DNA of 64,000 bases from assembly GCA_027886185.1 (NCBI GenBank), contig WOAB01000040.1:7502001-7566000 (forward strand), written 5' to 3'. Position 1 is the stretch's first letter. Each line of letters opens with the position of its first letter. Source of the DNA: Rheum nobile. Taxonomy: Eukaryota > Streptophyta > Magnoliopsida > Caryophyllales > Polygonaceae. The translations under genes and the position numbers were made by a program. Shown here one piece after another: positions 56,880-64,000 of this stretch. The notes beneath the pieces are model-generated. The model saw nothing but the letters and a program-made list of their open reading frames with translations, was not told the origin of the DNA and did not search any database.

Positions 56880-57471
56880 TGATGTATTCCGACGGGTTCG
56901 GACCACGTTTGACATCGGATCTAGGCAGGAAGCGGCCTCGAATCCTTCTCCTTAGTAACCGGGATAGGTAACAACCAAGCGTGGGCTCGGTTACCGATTC
57001 TCTTGCTTTCGGCGGGGCCGAGTTGGGGCGAGAGGATCTCGCTGGCAGAAGCTAGCGATGGAGGGATAGGTTGTGCTTGTGAACCGTGACGTGGTTCAGT
57101 CGGGTCTAACCAGTTTTGTGACGCCGAGACTTAAGGGAGGAGATGATCTCAATTGCAAGGCTTAAGCTTTAATTTCAACGTAGGGAATAATGAATACAAC
57201 GAAGGCTATTTAAAGCCATAAGGCTCGACCAAGAACCCTAATGGGCTTGGGCCGAAAACACACTAATGGGCTAGCCTTCTCTAGCAAGAGAAAGGCACAC
57301 ACCCGAAATAGAAAGTATGGAAATGGAAATACTAAAAAAGGAAACATGCTAAAACGGGAAATAACATAAAATAGGCTAAACTAGACTAAGTCTTGAACCA
57401 AGGAGGACGCCACGGTCTTGGTCGTCTTGGACTCGTCGTTGCCTGACTTGAGTCGAGCCCGGGACACATCA
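56880..57471 (-). repeat. LTR of element I (5' LTR, minus orientation)
   Basis: 592 bp. Minus-strand start TGATGTGTCCCGG and end AATACATCA, giving TGATGT/ACATCA inverted ends, with the primer site two bases inside. It cuts the RNase H frame of element J at 57472. Confidence 0.7.
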
Positions 57472-58920
57472 GTGCTGCCATGTCTTGAGCACCCGAATAA
57501 GAGCGTAGAGCTCTTTATCATAAGTGGGGTAGTTCAAAGTGGCCCGGTGAGCTGCTCACTGAAGTAGGCAATCGGCCTCTTGTCTTGCTGAAGGACGCCG
57601 CCAATGCCGATGTTGGAAGCATCACATTCGACCTCAAACGCTTGGTGAAGTCGGGAAGCTAGAGGAGAGGCGCGTTGCAAAGGGCTTCCTTCAAGGCTTG
57701 GAAGGCCTTCTCGTGGTTGTCAAGCCATACCACCGTAGCTCCTTTCTTTGTGAGATCATGAAGCGGAGCATCAATGGAGCTGAAGTCGCGCACAAACCTC
57801 CTATAGAAGCCATCCAACCCGAGGAAAGACCTCACCATGGTCGGGTTGGTCGGCGTCGACCAATCTCTAATGGCACGAACCTTGTCTTCATCCACGCGCA
57901 AACCATCCTTAGACACAATAAACCCAAGAAAAGCTGTAGTGTCGGAGTAGAATCGACATTTGCCAAGATTGGCATACAACTGCTCTTTTCTCAAGCACTC
58001 TAACACAAGCCTATTTAAGGTGCTTCACATGATCATATAGACTACGAGAATAGACTAGGATGTCATCAAAATAGACCACTACAAATTTTCCCAAAAATTG
58101 TCTCAAAACACGGTTCATCAAACGCATGAAAGTGCTTGGGGCATTAGTGAGCCCAAATGGCATGACAAGCCATTCATAAAGACCATAATTAGTCTTAAAC
58201 GATGTCTTCCATTCATCTTCCTCCTTTCATGCGAATCTGGTGATACCCACTCTTCAAGTCAATCTTGGAGAATATCGTGGCACCATGGAGCTCATCCAAC
58301 ATATCATCAAGGCGGGGGATGGGATGGCGGTACTTCACAGTGATCTGGTTGATGGCGCGGTTGTCGACACACATCCTCCAAGAGCCATCTTTCTTGGGCA
58401 CCAAAATCACGGGCACTGCACAAGGGCTCAAGCTCTCCCTCACGTAGCCACGATCCAAGAGTTCCTGGACTTGCCGTTGGAGCTCCTTGGTTTCCTCGGG
58501 GTCGGCGCGGTAAGCGGCACTGTTGGGCAATGAAGAACCAGGCACCAAGTCAATCTGGTGCTCGATGCCGTAGAGGGGTGGTAGGCCCTGTGGCAAGTCA
58601 TCCAGCATGACATCCACAAATTCCTAGAGCAAAGAGGCAACACTAGCGGGAAAATCACTTTGTCCCGAGGCAATATGAGCACAAAGTTGAGGCACTAAGA
58701 GAAAACAAGGAGATCTTCCCTTAAATGCCGCAGTTAAGTCGCTGTGCCTGGCCAAAAGTAGGTGATTCTCACACCGGCCTTGGAGCGAAGAGGTTTGTGG
58801 GGATGCACCGACAGCTGGCGAATCTGGAGAGGCAACTGGGTCTGAAACAGATGCACTGGAAGAAAAATTACCATTGCTCGAGGGAGAATCACCATTGCCC
58901 GGCCAAATTTCAGTGGGCCT
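57472..58920 (-). pseudogene. Element J: chromovirus pol remnant (RT-RNase H)
   Basis: Ty3 pol of Reina/CRM type, judged by the FEVECDASNIGIGGVL RNase H motif and the RT blocks. From the right: decayed linker (58920-58620, FLLVPQLCAH), RT starting IEHQIDLVPGSSLPN (about 58570), VPKKDGSWRMCVDNRAINQI, IFSKIDLKSGYHQIRM (about 58260). A frameshift or stop follows near 58213-58225, then YFDDILVYSRS in a broken frame (about 58060). The later frame 58006-57659 has YANLGKCRFYSD and SFLGLDGFYRRFVRDFS. RNase H continues to KTWQH at 57472, where LTR I interrupts it. Integrase and LTRs are absent. On the right it is cut by element C. Confidence 0.85.
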
Positions 58921-60342
58921 TGATAGGTGTTATTTCATACACCTTTACTAGCAATTATTAGCATGATAAGGAGAGGTTTTAGATGAGTTTTGGTGCTAAG
59001 TCTGCAATCCAGATGTTATGGAGAGAAGTAAAGAAATTCCAGGATTTGCAGCTTAGATGAAGCATGAGGATGGATGGAGCTGCTGGAGCATTCATGGAGA
59101 AGACTACCAACACTTGGTAGGATTGAAGGGCAGCAGAAGCAGAGAAGAAGAGAGCTGGAGAATTGAGCTCACCGCCCCGCGTCAGAAGTACCGTGGCCCG
59201 GCGGTGACTCTCAGTGAAGATGGAGCCCGCGCCAGAGGATGCTACCGCCCAGCGGTGGAAGTTCGACGCCTCGCGGTGGAATTCGCCGCCCCGTGGTGGC
59301 TGTGCTTAATGACCTCGCGCCAGAGACGATTTTCTTTCCTTTTATGTTTGAGACTTTATTTTATTATTATTCTGTTTCCTTTAATTTCCGCTTTAGTTTA
59401 ACCTAGTTTGTTAAGACTATTTAAGCCCTCTTTCTAGGTTAAGAGGAGGATACACTACGACAGACACACTATTACGGAGACTTGGACTATTTTGTTATCA
59501 TCGTTTTTACTTTTCTTAGTTTTTCATCCCCTTTGATGGAGAACTAACTTCCCTTTGTTCTACTAGACGATTGAAGCAGTACAGTTGATGTGTTTGTGAG
59601 ATTTCTATTCCTTGTTCTTATCCTTATAAGTGTTGGATTAATTCTCTTGGTTATATTGATCTTGATTTCTTGTTGTTCTTCTTAGCCTGATCAACTAGGT
59701 TGAATGCTTTTCATCAATTTCTAGGATTGCATATAGGGGTTCCGAGTGCATATCTAGTGGCAAACACAATTGTACGTATAGGGGTTCCGAGCGTACAATT
59801 GTGAGTGAGAATCAGTTGCATGTTAAGTAGGGGAGTGAGTACTTGTACGTCTTTCTACTTGCATGTATCCTATATCCTTGTGTGTATTGCTATTGCTGTG
59901 TTGGTGCTAAAGTATGCTGACAACTGTGAGAATCAATGGTACTTTATCATTGGCATAGTAATAAGTCTATTGACAACTGTGAGAATCAATAGTACTTAAG
60001 ATCAGGGTGAGAACGACTATAAGGATAATTAAAGAACTTGGACGAAATAGATTTCAGTGATCGAACTTTATCTCTGTACTTGTGGATTTCGCTCTAGTAG
60101 AACTACTTTTCCCTCATTATATTTTCTAAACTCATCTCAATTCATTTGCTTTGTTCTCTTGATAACTAAACTCCCCCCGTTTGTGTTACTTGTCATTCAC
60201 GGTTGCATACTACATCAAACCTTCTCTGTGGGATCGACCCTTACTTGTCTGCTATACTTCTGTTTAGTAGGTCTGTTAGGAAATTTTACTTTGATTGAGG
60301 CTAATCAACGACATTTGCTTGTGCATCTTTTAGCCACCGTCA
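58921..60342 (+). repeat. Element C 5' LTR
   Basis: 1422 bp, clearly related to the LTRs of element A (for example the GGGGTTCCGAG..GTACAATTGTGAGTGAGAAT stretch). GC-palindrome cluster at 59170-59321, TATA-like box at 59418-59424. Confidence 0.88.
59170..59321 (+). repeat. GC-palindrome cluster in U3 of element C
   Basis: Variants of CACCGCCCCGCG and CCGGCGGTG, ending about 97 bp before the TATA-like box, the same spacing as in element A. Confidence 0.8.
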
Positions 60343-60346
60343 AATT

Positions 60347-60364
60347 TGGCGCCGTTACCGGGGA
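60347..60364 (+). other. Primer binding site, tRNA-Asp type (element C)
   Basis: TGGCGCCGTTACCGGGGA, one base different from the site of element A, four bases after the LTR. Confidence 0.85.
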
Positions 60365-60418
60365 AGTTTTTTGTCTGTTGTGTGTTTTCGTGATTGATTG
60401 TTGGTGGAGACCTATCTT

Positions 60419-62392
60419 ATGGTCGACACCCGTAGTACTGACCCTCTTCTAGCTGCTTTTGATTCAGAGATTGACAGAACATTCCTTGGGAGCCTGTGCA
60501 ATCAAAGAGAAGAAGCAGGAGTAGAGACAATCGTGACCACTGAGACCGAGACCGTTGAGACAGAAACCGTTGAGACTGCCAATATCCCAGCCGTTGCAAT
60601 GGCCGGAACACTGAGAGAATTGACTGAGCCGAATATTGGAGCGCAACCCCTGGCTGTGATCATCCATGCACTTGGAGAAGGGGTGAACTTTGAATTGAAG
60701 TCGGGAGTTGTTGCTTATCTCCCTAAATTCCACGGGCTGAGTGGAGAGGATCTGATCTCTCACCTGGGCAAGTTCCACAATGTGTGTATGACGATGAAGC
60801 CCAGGAATGTGACGGAAGACCAGATCAAGATGAGAGCTTTTGGTTTCTCCCTACTCGATTCCGCAAGCGATTGGTATTACCACCTGCCGCCAGGAACCAT
60901 AGATACATGGACTAAACTGCACAAAGCGTTCCTGGACAAGTACTTTCCCACGAAGAAGGCGAATGCTTTGAAAAAGGCAATTGCCAACATTGAGCAGGCT
61001 GGTGATGAGACGCTCTATGACTATCTGGAGAGGTACAAGAGGCTTTACTCCAGCTGTCCGTTCCATGGATATGCCAAGCAGGACCTTGTCCTCTATCTGC
61101 ACAACGGTCTGCTAGACCAAGAGAGGAGAATGATTGACGCTGCATGCGGTGGAAGTATTCTGAACCTGACACCGGATGAAGCTATAGAGAGACTCCAGGA
61201 GATGAGCGAGAGTACCAGGAGCTTCGGAAAGACGTACCAGAGAAAGGCGGTCAATGCTGTGACCCCTGTAGGACCAAGCCCAGTGTTGACAGAGTTGGCC
61301 GAGCTGAAGCAGTTGGTGATGAGGATGGTGAACCAGAACGCCCCTCAACAAGTTAAAGCGTGCAGACTTTGCTCTAACCAGTCCCACCATATCGATACCT
61401 GTCCCCAGCTGCAAGAGGAAGGTATTGCTGAAGTAAACGCTATAGGAGGTTACGGACCCCCTAGACCACAATATGATGGACAGCCCAATTACAATCAGAG
61501 AGGGCGTGACCACCCAGGCTTTAGATGGAGTGACCCTCAAGGTGGTCAACAGCCAGTGCAGCAACAACATTACCAACCGGCACAACAACAGTACCAGCAG
61601 AGAGCCCCTTATCAACAAAGGCCCCAGGGCCAAACATTTGGAGCCTCTATGGAAGATATGCTAAAGACTCTGACTCAGCATTTTTCCATACATGTACAGG
61701 CCACTGAGTCGAGTATCAAGAACATGGAGAGGCAGATTGGTCAGTTAGCCGATGAGGTAACCAAGATTAACCAAAGGGCATCAAATTCTCTACCATCCCA
61801 GACCACTGTGAATCCTAGAGAGAACGTGGGTGCTATCACGCTCAGAAGTGGTAAGAAATTGATCGTTGCTCCTAATGCTGAAGAGGAGAACGAGTTCGAA
61901 AAGGAAATCACCGAACGCCCCGCGGTGGATGTCACCGCGGGTCGGCCAGAAACTGAGGGAGGAGCCAGTAAAGGAGCTTTATTGACACCGCCCCGCGGCG
62001 ACCCTCGCCGCGACCCGACGCTTGAACCCAGTAAAGACACCGCGACCCCACCGCCCCGCGGCAATGACTTATGCCCCGCGGTGGGCTCGCCGCAACCTGG
62101 CCCTCAAAAATATGTTCCCGCTGATGACACCTATGTTGATAATTACATTCGCCCCGTGTTCCCTCCTCTAGGTTCGGAAAAGCCACCTGCACCTTTTCCT
62201 GAGGCGCTGAAGGCTAAGAGAGTCGTCGACGACAGAGACTTGTTCGAGACATTTCAGAACTGCGAGGTGAACATACCCCTGCTCAAGCTTATCAAGGCTA
62301 TCCCGCGATATGCCAAGTTCCTAAAGGAGATGTGCACAGTGAAGAGGACTCAGAAACAGAAGACCCATAAGAAGAGTCCAGTAAGTGAATAA
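60419..62392 (+). CDS. Athila-like gag of element C (open)
   Basis: Uninterrupted 657-residue gag starting at ATG 60419 (MVDTRSTDP). An upstream in-frame start at 60398 is less likely, because element A aligns to the later one. A Thr/Glu-rich N-terminus is followed by the retrotransposon gag core at about 75-265 (SHLGKFHNVCMTMKPRNVTE, DQIKMRAFGF, SSCPFHGYAKQDL, CGGSILNLTPDEA). A CX2CX4HX4C zinc knuckle lies at about 315-328 (CRLCSNQSHHIDTC). A Gln/Pro-rich stretch, a helical block and a C-terminal region follow. GC-palindrome repeats encode PPRGD-type peptides (61914-62100). The TAA at 62390-62392 is in frame with the protease. Confidence 0.93.
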   Translation: MVDTRSTDPLLAAFDSEIDRTFLGSLCNQREEAGVETIVTTETETVETETVETANIPAVAMAGTLRELTEPNIGAQPLAVIIHALGEGVNFELKSGVVAYLPKFHGLSGEDLISHLGKFHNVCMTMKPRNVTEDQIKMRAFGFSLLDSASDWYYHLPPGTIDTWTKLHKAFLDKYFPTKKANALKKAIANIEQAGDETLYDYLERYKRLYSSCPFHGYAKQDLVLYLHNGLLDQERRMIDAACGGSILNLTPDEAIERLQEMSESTRSFGKTYQRKAVNAVTPVGPSPVLTELAELKQLVMRMVNQNAPQQVKACRLCSNQSHHIDTCPQLQEEGIAEVNAIGGYGPPRPQYDGQPNYNQRGRDHPGFRWSDPQGGQQPVQQQHYQPAQQQYQQRAPYQQRPQGQTFGASMEDMLKTLTQHFSIHVQATESSIKNMERQIGQLADEVTKINQRASNSLPSQTTVNPRENVGAITLRSGKKLIVAPNAEEENEFEKEITERPAVDVTAGRPETEGGASKGALLTPPRGDPRRDPTLEPSKDTATPPPRGNDLCPAVGSPQPGPQKYVPADDTYVDNYIRPVFPPLGSEKPPAPFPEALKAKRVVDDRDLFETFQNCEVNIPLLKLIKAIPRYAKFLKEMCTVKRTQKQKTHKKSPVSE

Positions 62393-62797
62393 GTTTCAGT
62401 GGTAGTTCAGAAGCGTCTGCCCGCAAAATGCAAGGATCCAGGTACTTTTACTATTCCTATCACTATAGGTGGGCATCTTTTTGAGAAAGCATTGCTAGAC
62501 TTGGGTGCCTCAATTAATGTTCTATCATATTCATTGATTGAAAAATTGGAACTAGGACCCTTGCACAACTCTAACATTGTTATACAACTGGCTGATGGAT
62601 CATGTGTGCCCCCTAAGGGTATAGTGGAGGATGTACTTGTTAGGATAGGTTCCTTAATTTTCCCTGCTGATTTCTTTGTTATGGACATGGATTATGATGA
62701 GCATGTTGCCCCTGTTATGCTAGAGCGACCTTTTATGAAAACTTCCATGATAAAGATTGATGTAGATAGTGGGACTTTAACTATGGAATTTGATTGA
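62393..62797 (+). CDS. Retropepsin-like protease domain of element C
   Basis: Same frame as gag, directly after its TAA. Conserved Athila linker (LPAKCKDPGTFTIPITIGG), then active site ALLDLGASINVLSYSL, where DLGAS replaces the usual DTGAS as in other Athila elements. Flap-like and C-terminal parts follow (VIQLADGSCVPPKGIVEDVL, RPFMKTSMIKIDVDSGTLTM). There is no own ATG. The ancestral gene was probably one gag-pro frame now split by a point mutation, unless the stop is read through. The frame ends at TGA 62795-62797, where family members continue into RT. Confidence 0.85.
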   Translation, partial: VSVVVQKRLPAKCKDPGTFTIPITIGGHLFEKALLDLGASINVLSYSLIEKLELGPLHNSNIVIQLADGSCVPPKGIVEDVLVRIGSLIFPADFFVMDMDYDEHVAPVMLERPFMKTSMIKIDVDSGTLTMEFD

Positions 62798-63263
62798 GAA
62801 AATATTTGAACATAATATTCATAAAGCCAACTCCATTGAATTGACCACTCCTCTCTGCCTTAGTGATATTGATAATTCTGTGCATGAAAATGTTAAAACT
62901 GATGCAGTGGAGACCGTAGTTGAGGGTTCTACTAATGAAGGACCTAGTGAGTTGCATAAAGTGTATGTTGGTGATGTCTTACTAGATGATGTAGGAAATT
63001 CTATTCCCTCTAATTTGGGCACTTGCCCCCCTGCACTAACCATACAAGGCTGTAAGCCTTTATCTAGTGACGTACAACATATTCAGATTGAGCCATATCG
63101 GCCCCCACATCGTTCTAAGTATGGGGGAGACACTCCAAAGGAAGTAAGCATGGAGTCGATGGAAAAGAAGGAACATGGTCTAAGGTTCAACCCCTTCCAT
63201 GAGAGGTCTCCACATGAAGAAACAAGATGGAGGTTTCCAAGGGGATCCTATTCCAGGTGGTAG
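62798..63263 (+). pseudogene. Post-protease remnant of element C
   Basis: Open frame of about 155 codons in a different phase, hydrophilic, without RT motifs. It probably derives from the linker around protease/RT and from the end of pol, joined by the deletion. It contains HRSKYGGDTPKEVSMESMEK and ends at TGG-TAG 63263. I recognise no domain. Confidence 0.4.
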
Positions 63264-63300
63264 TCAGTTTGCAGTACGTCGAGCCAACGACGATAACCAA

Positions 63301-63323
63301 GGCGCTGTCCGGGAGGCAACCCG
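63301..63323 (+). promoter_or_regulatory. Conserved post-pol hairpin motif (element C)
   Basis: Identical to the 23-base block at 9071-9093 of element A, preceded by the Athila-style ACGTCGAGCCAACGACGATA. Confidence 0.7.
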
Positions 63324-64000
63324 TGTTAGTTTTCTTTGATTTTTCTCTTCATTAGATTATTTTCGTAGTTTATTTTGCTTTGTTTCATTCTCCTGTTACT
63401 CACATTTCAGGTACGAAAGTCCACCCGAGAAGAGATGTGGTACCCATCATGTCTCACCGCCCCGCGGCGTACCCCACCGCCCCACGGTGAAGGTCAGGTA
63501 TAACCTCTCGACTTTTTTTTTTTTATAAAAAAAAAGCAAGAATAATGGGCCCCGAAAAAACCTTAAACGGGTGAGTAAAAGCTTATTTCTTAAGTGGTAA
63601 CTAAGGTTTTGACGGATTGGGCCTCTTTATGGGCCGAGATTTCTCTTCATGGGCCATGGTACATGACCGGCCCATCATCCATTTCTCTGTCCCCTCTCCC
63701 TTCCCTGACCTAACCCCACTATCTCTTACCTCCCATTCCAACACCTCCAACAATCTCCCGTACATCCCTCTCGACCTTGAGCCAAATCTAGACCCAAATC
63801 CCCCAATTTGGAGCCTAGCCTCACAAATAAGCCCAAACACAACCCCACCGCGCCGCTGTAGTCCCGCCTCGTCGTTACTCCGCCTCGCGCTGCCCCCGCT
63901 TCGCGCCGCTGCTGCCACCGCCCCGCGCCGACTTCGCCGCGAACCGGCCATAGCTCACAGTTTCTCACCGCGACCCTACCGCCCCGCGCTGAGTTTCTCC
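63324..64000 (+). other. 3' part of element C: acceptor-like T-rich tract and GC-rich repeats
   Basis: A T-rich stretch ends TTACTCACATTTCAG (63396-63410) like an intron acceptor. GC-palindrome motifs recur at 63455-63490 and 63848-64000, and the shared CCTTAAACGGGTGAGTAAA block is at about 63560. Long ORFs on the minus strand (63601-63968) follow the GC bias and are not called as genes. Confidence 0.45.

Larger units (their letters stand above)
58921..64000 (+). mobile_element. Element C: Athila-like LTR retrotransposon without RT-integrase, truncated by the window
   Basis: 5' LTR 58921-60342 (TGATAGGTGT to CACCGTCA), same family as element A, with tRNA-Asp primer site, long open gag, protease domain, and then directly the post-pol conserved motif at 63301. 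RT, RNase H and integrase, normally between protease and that motif, are missing. The 3' LTR lies beyond position 64000. Confidence 0.88.

Noticed and set aside
63601..63968. Minus-strand Arg/Gly/Ala-rich ORFs at the window end
   Set aside because: Inside element C, frames opened by GC bias; no motif.

Overview
The window is nuclear DNA of a flowering plant, most likely a eudicot. The evidence is split genes with GT..AG introns, a plastid-targeted RETICULATA-type exon, fragments of plant VTC2-like and GlcAT14-like genes, and a dense nest of plant transposon families. These include a DD39D mariner, MULEs, Athila-like and Tekay/Del-like Ty3 retrotransposons, MITEs and a Helitron terminus. No bacterial or organellar gene is present. 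I can name no species.

Layout. 1-901: first exon and intron of a RETICULATA-related chloroplast gene (minus strand, leaving the window on the left). 1070-5307: a mariner-like element with a transposase broken by one stop and an unexplained second ORF. 5522-5771 plus 11892-11960: exon 1 remnant of a GlcAT14-like glycosyltransferase gene, split by Athila-like element A (5772-11886, 5-bp duplication GAGGG). 12159-13215: an inverted-repeat element carrying a 38-codon membrane-protein ORF. 13320-14330: LINE remnant. 14612-26160: a decayed MULE transposase gene, split by Tekay-like element B (14798-24443, duplication GTTTT). 26283-28100: gag-protease scrap of the same lineage (E). 28858-31287: inverted-repeat element F with GATATTC arrays. 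31381-31756: foldback MITE. 33617-37497: fragments of guanylate kinase and VTC2-like genes, followed by a Helitron-type 3' end at 37885. 38515-39426: foldback MULE-MITE with a perfect 9-bp duplication. 40930-51611: about 0.3-kb tandem units broken by a 318-bp MITE and by Tekay-like element D (41604-51360, duplication CACAT). 51612-56043: a third Tekay-type LTR (H), with element G (relative of F) inside it. 56044-58920: a partial LTR element (I) inserted into a chromovirus pol remnant (J). 58921-64000: Athila-like element C, with an open gag, running off the right end.

Almost everything is mobile DNA, and most genes are broken. The probably living pieces are the RETICULATA-related exon, possibly the 38-codon ORF, and the open gag frame of C. 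The main unexplained signals are: GC-rich palindrome clusters about 100 bp upstream of the TATA box in the LTRs of otherwise different families; an acidic ORF upstream of gag in the Tekay-like family, shown by complementary deletions in B and D; a SUMO-interaction-like repeat ORF inside the mariner; and the F/G transposon family with GAATATC arrays. All alignments were made by eye.
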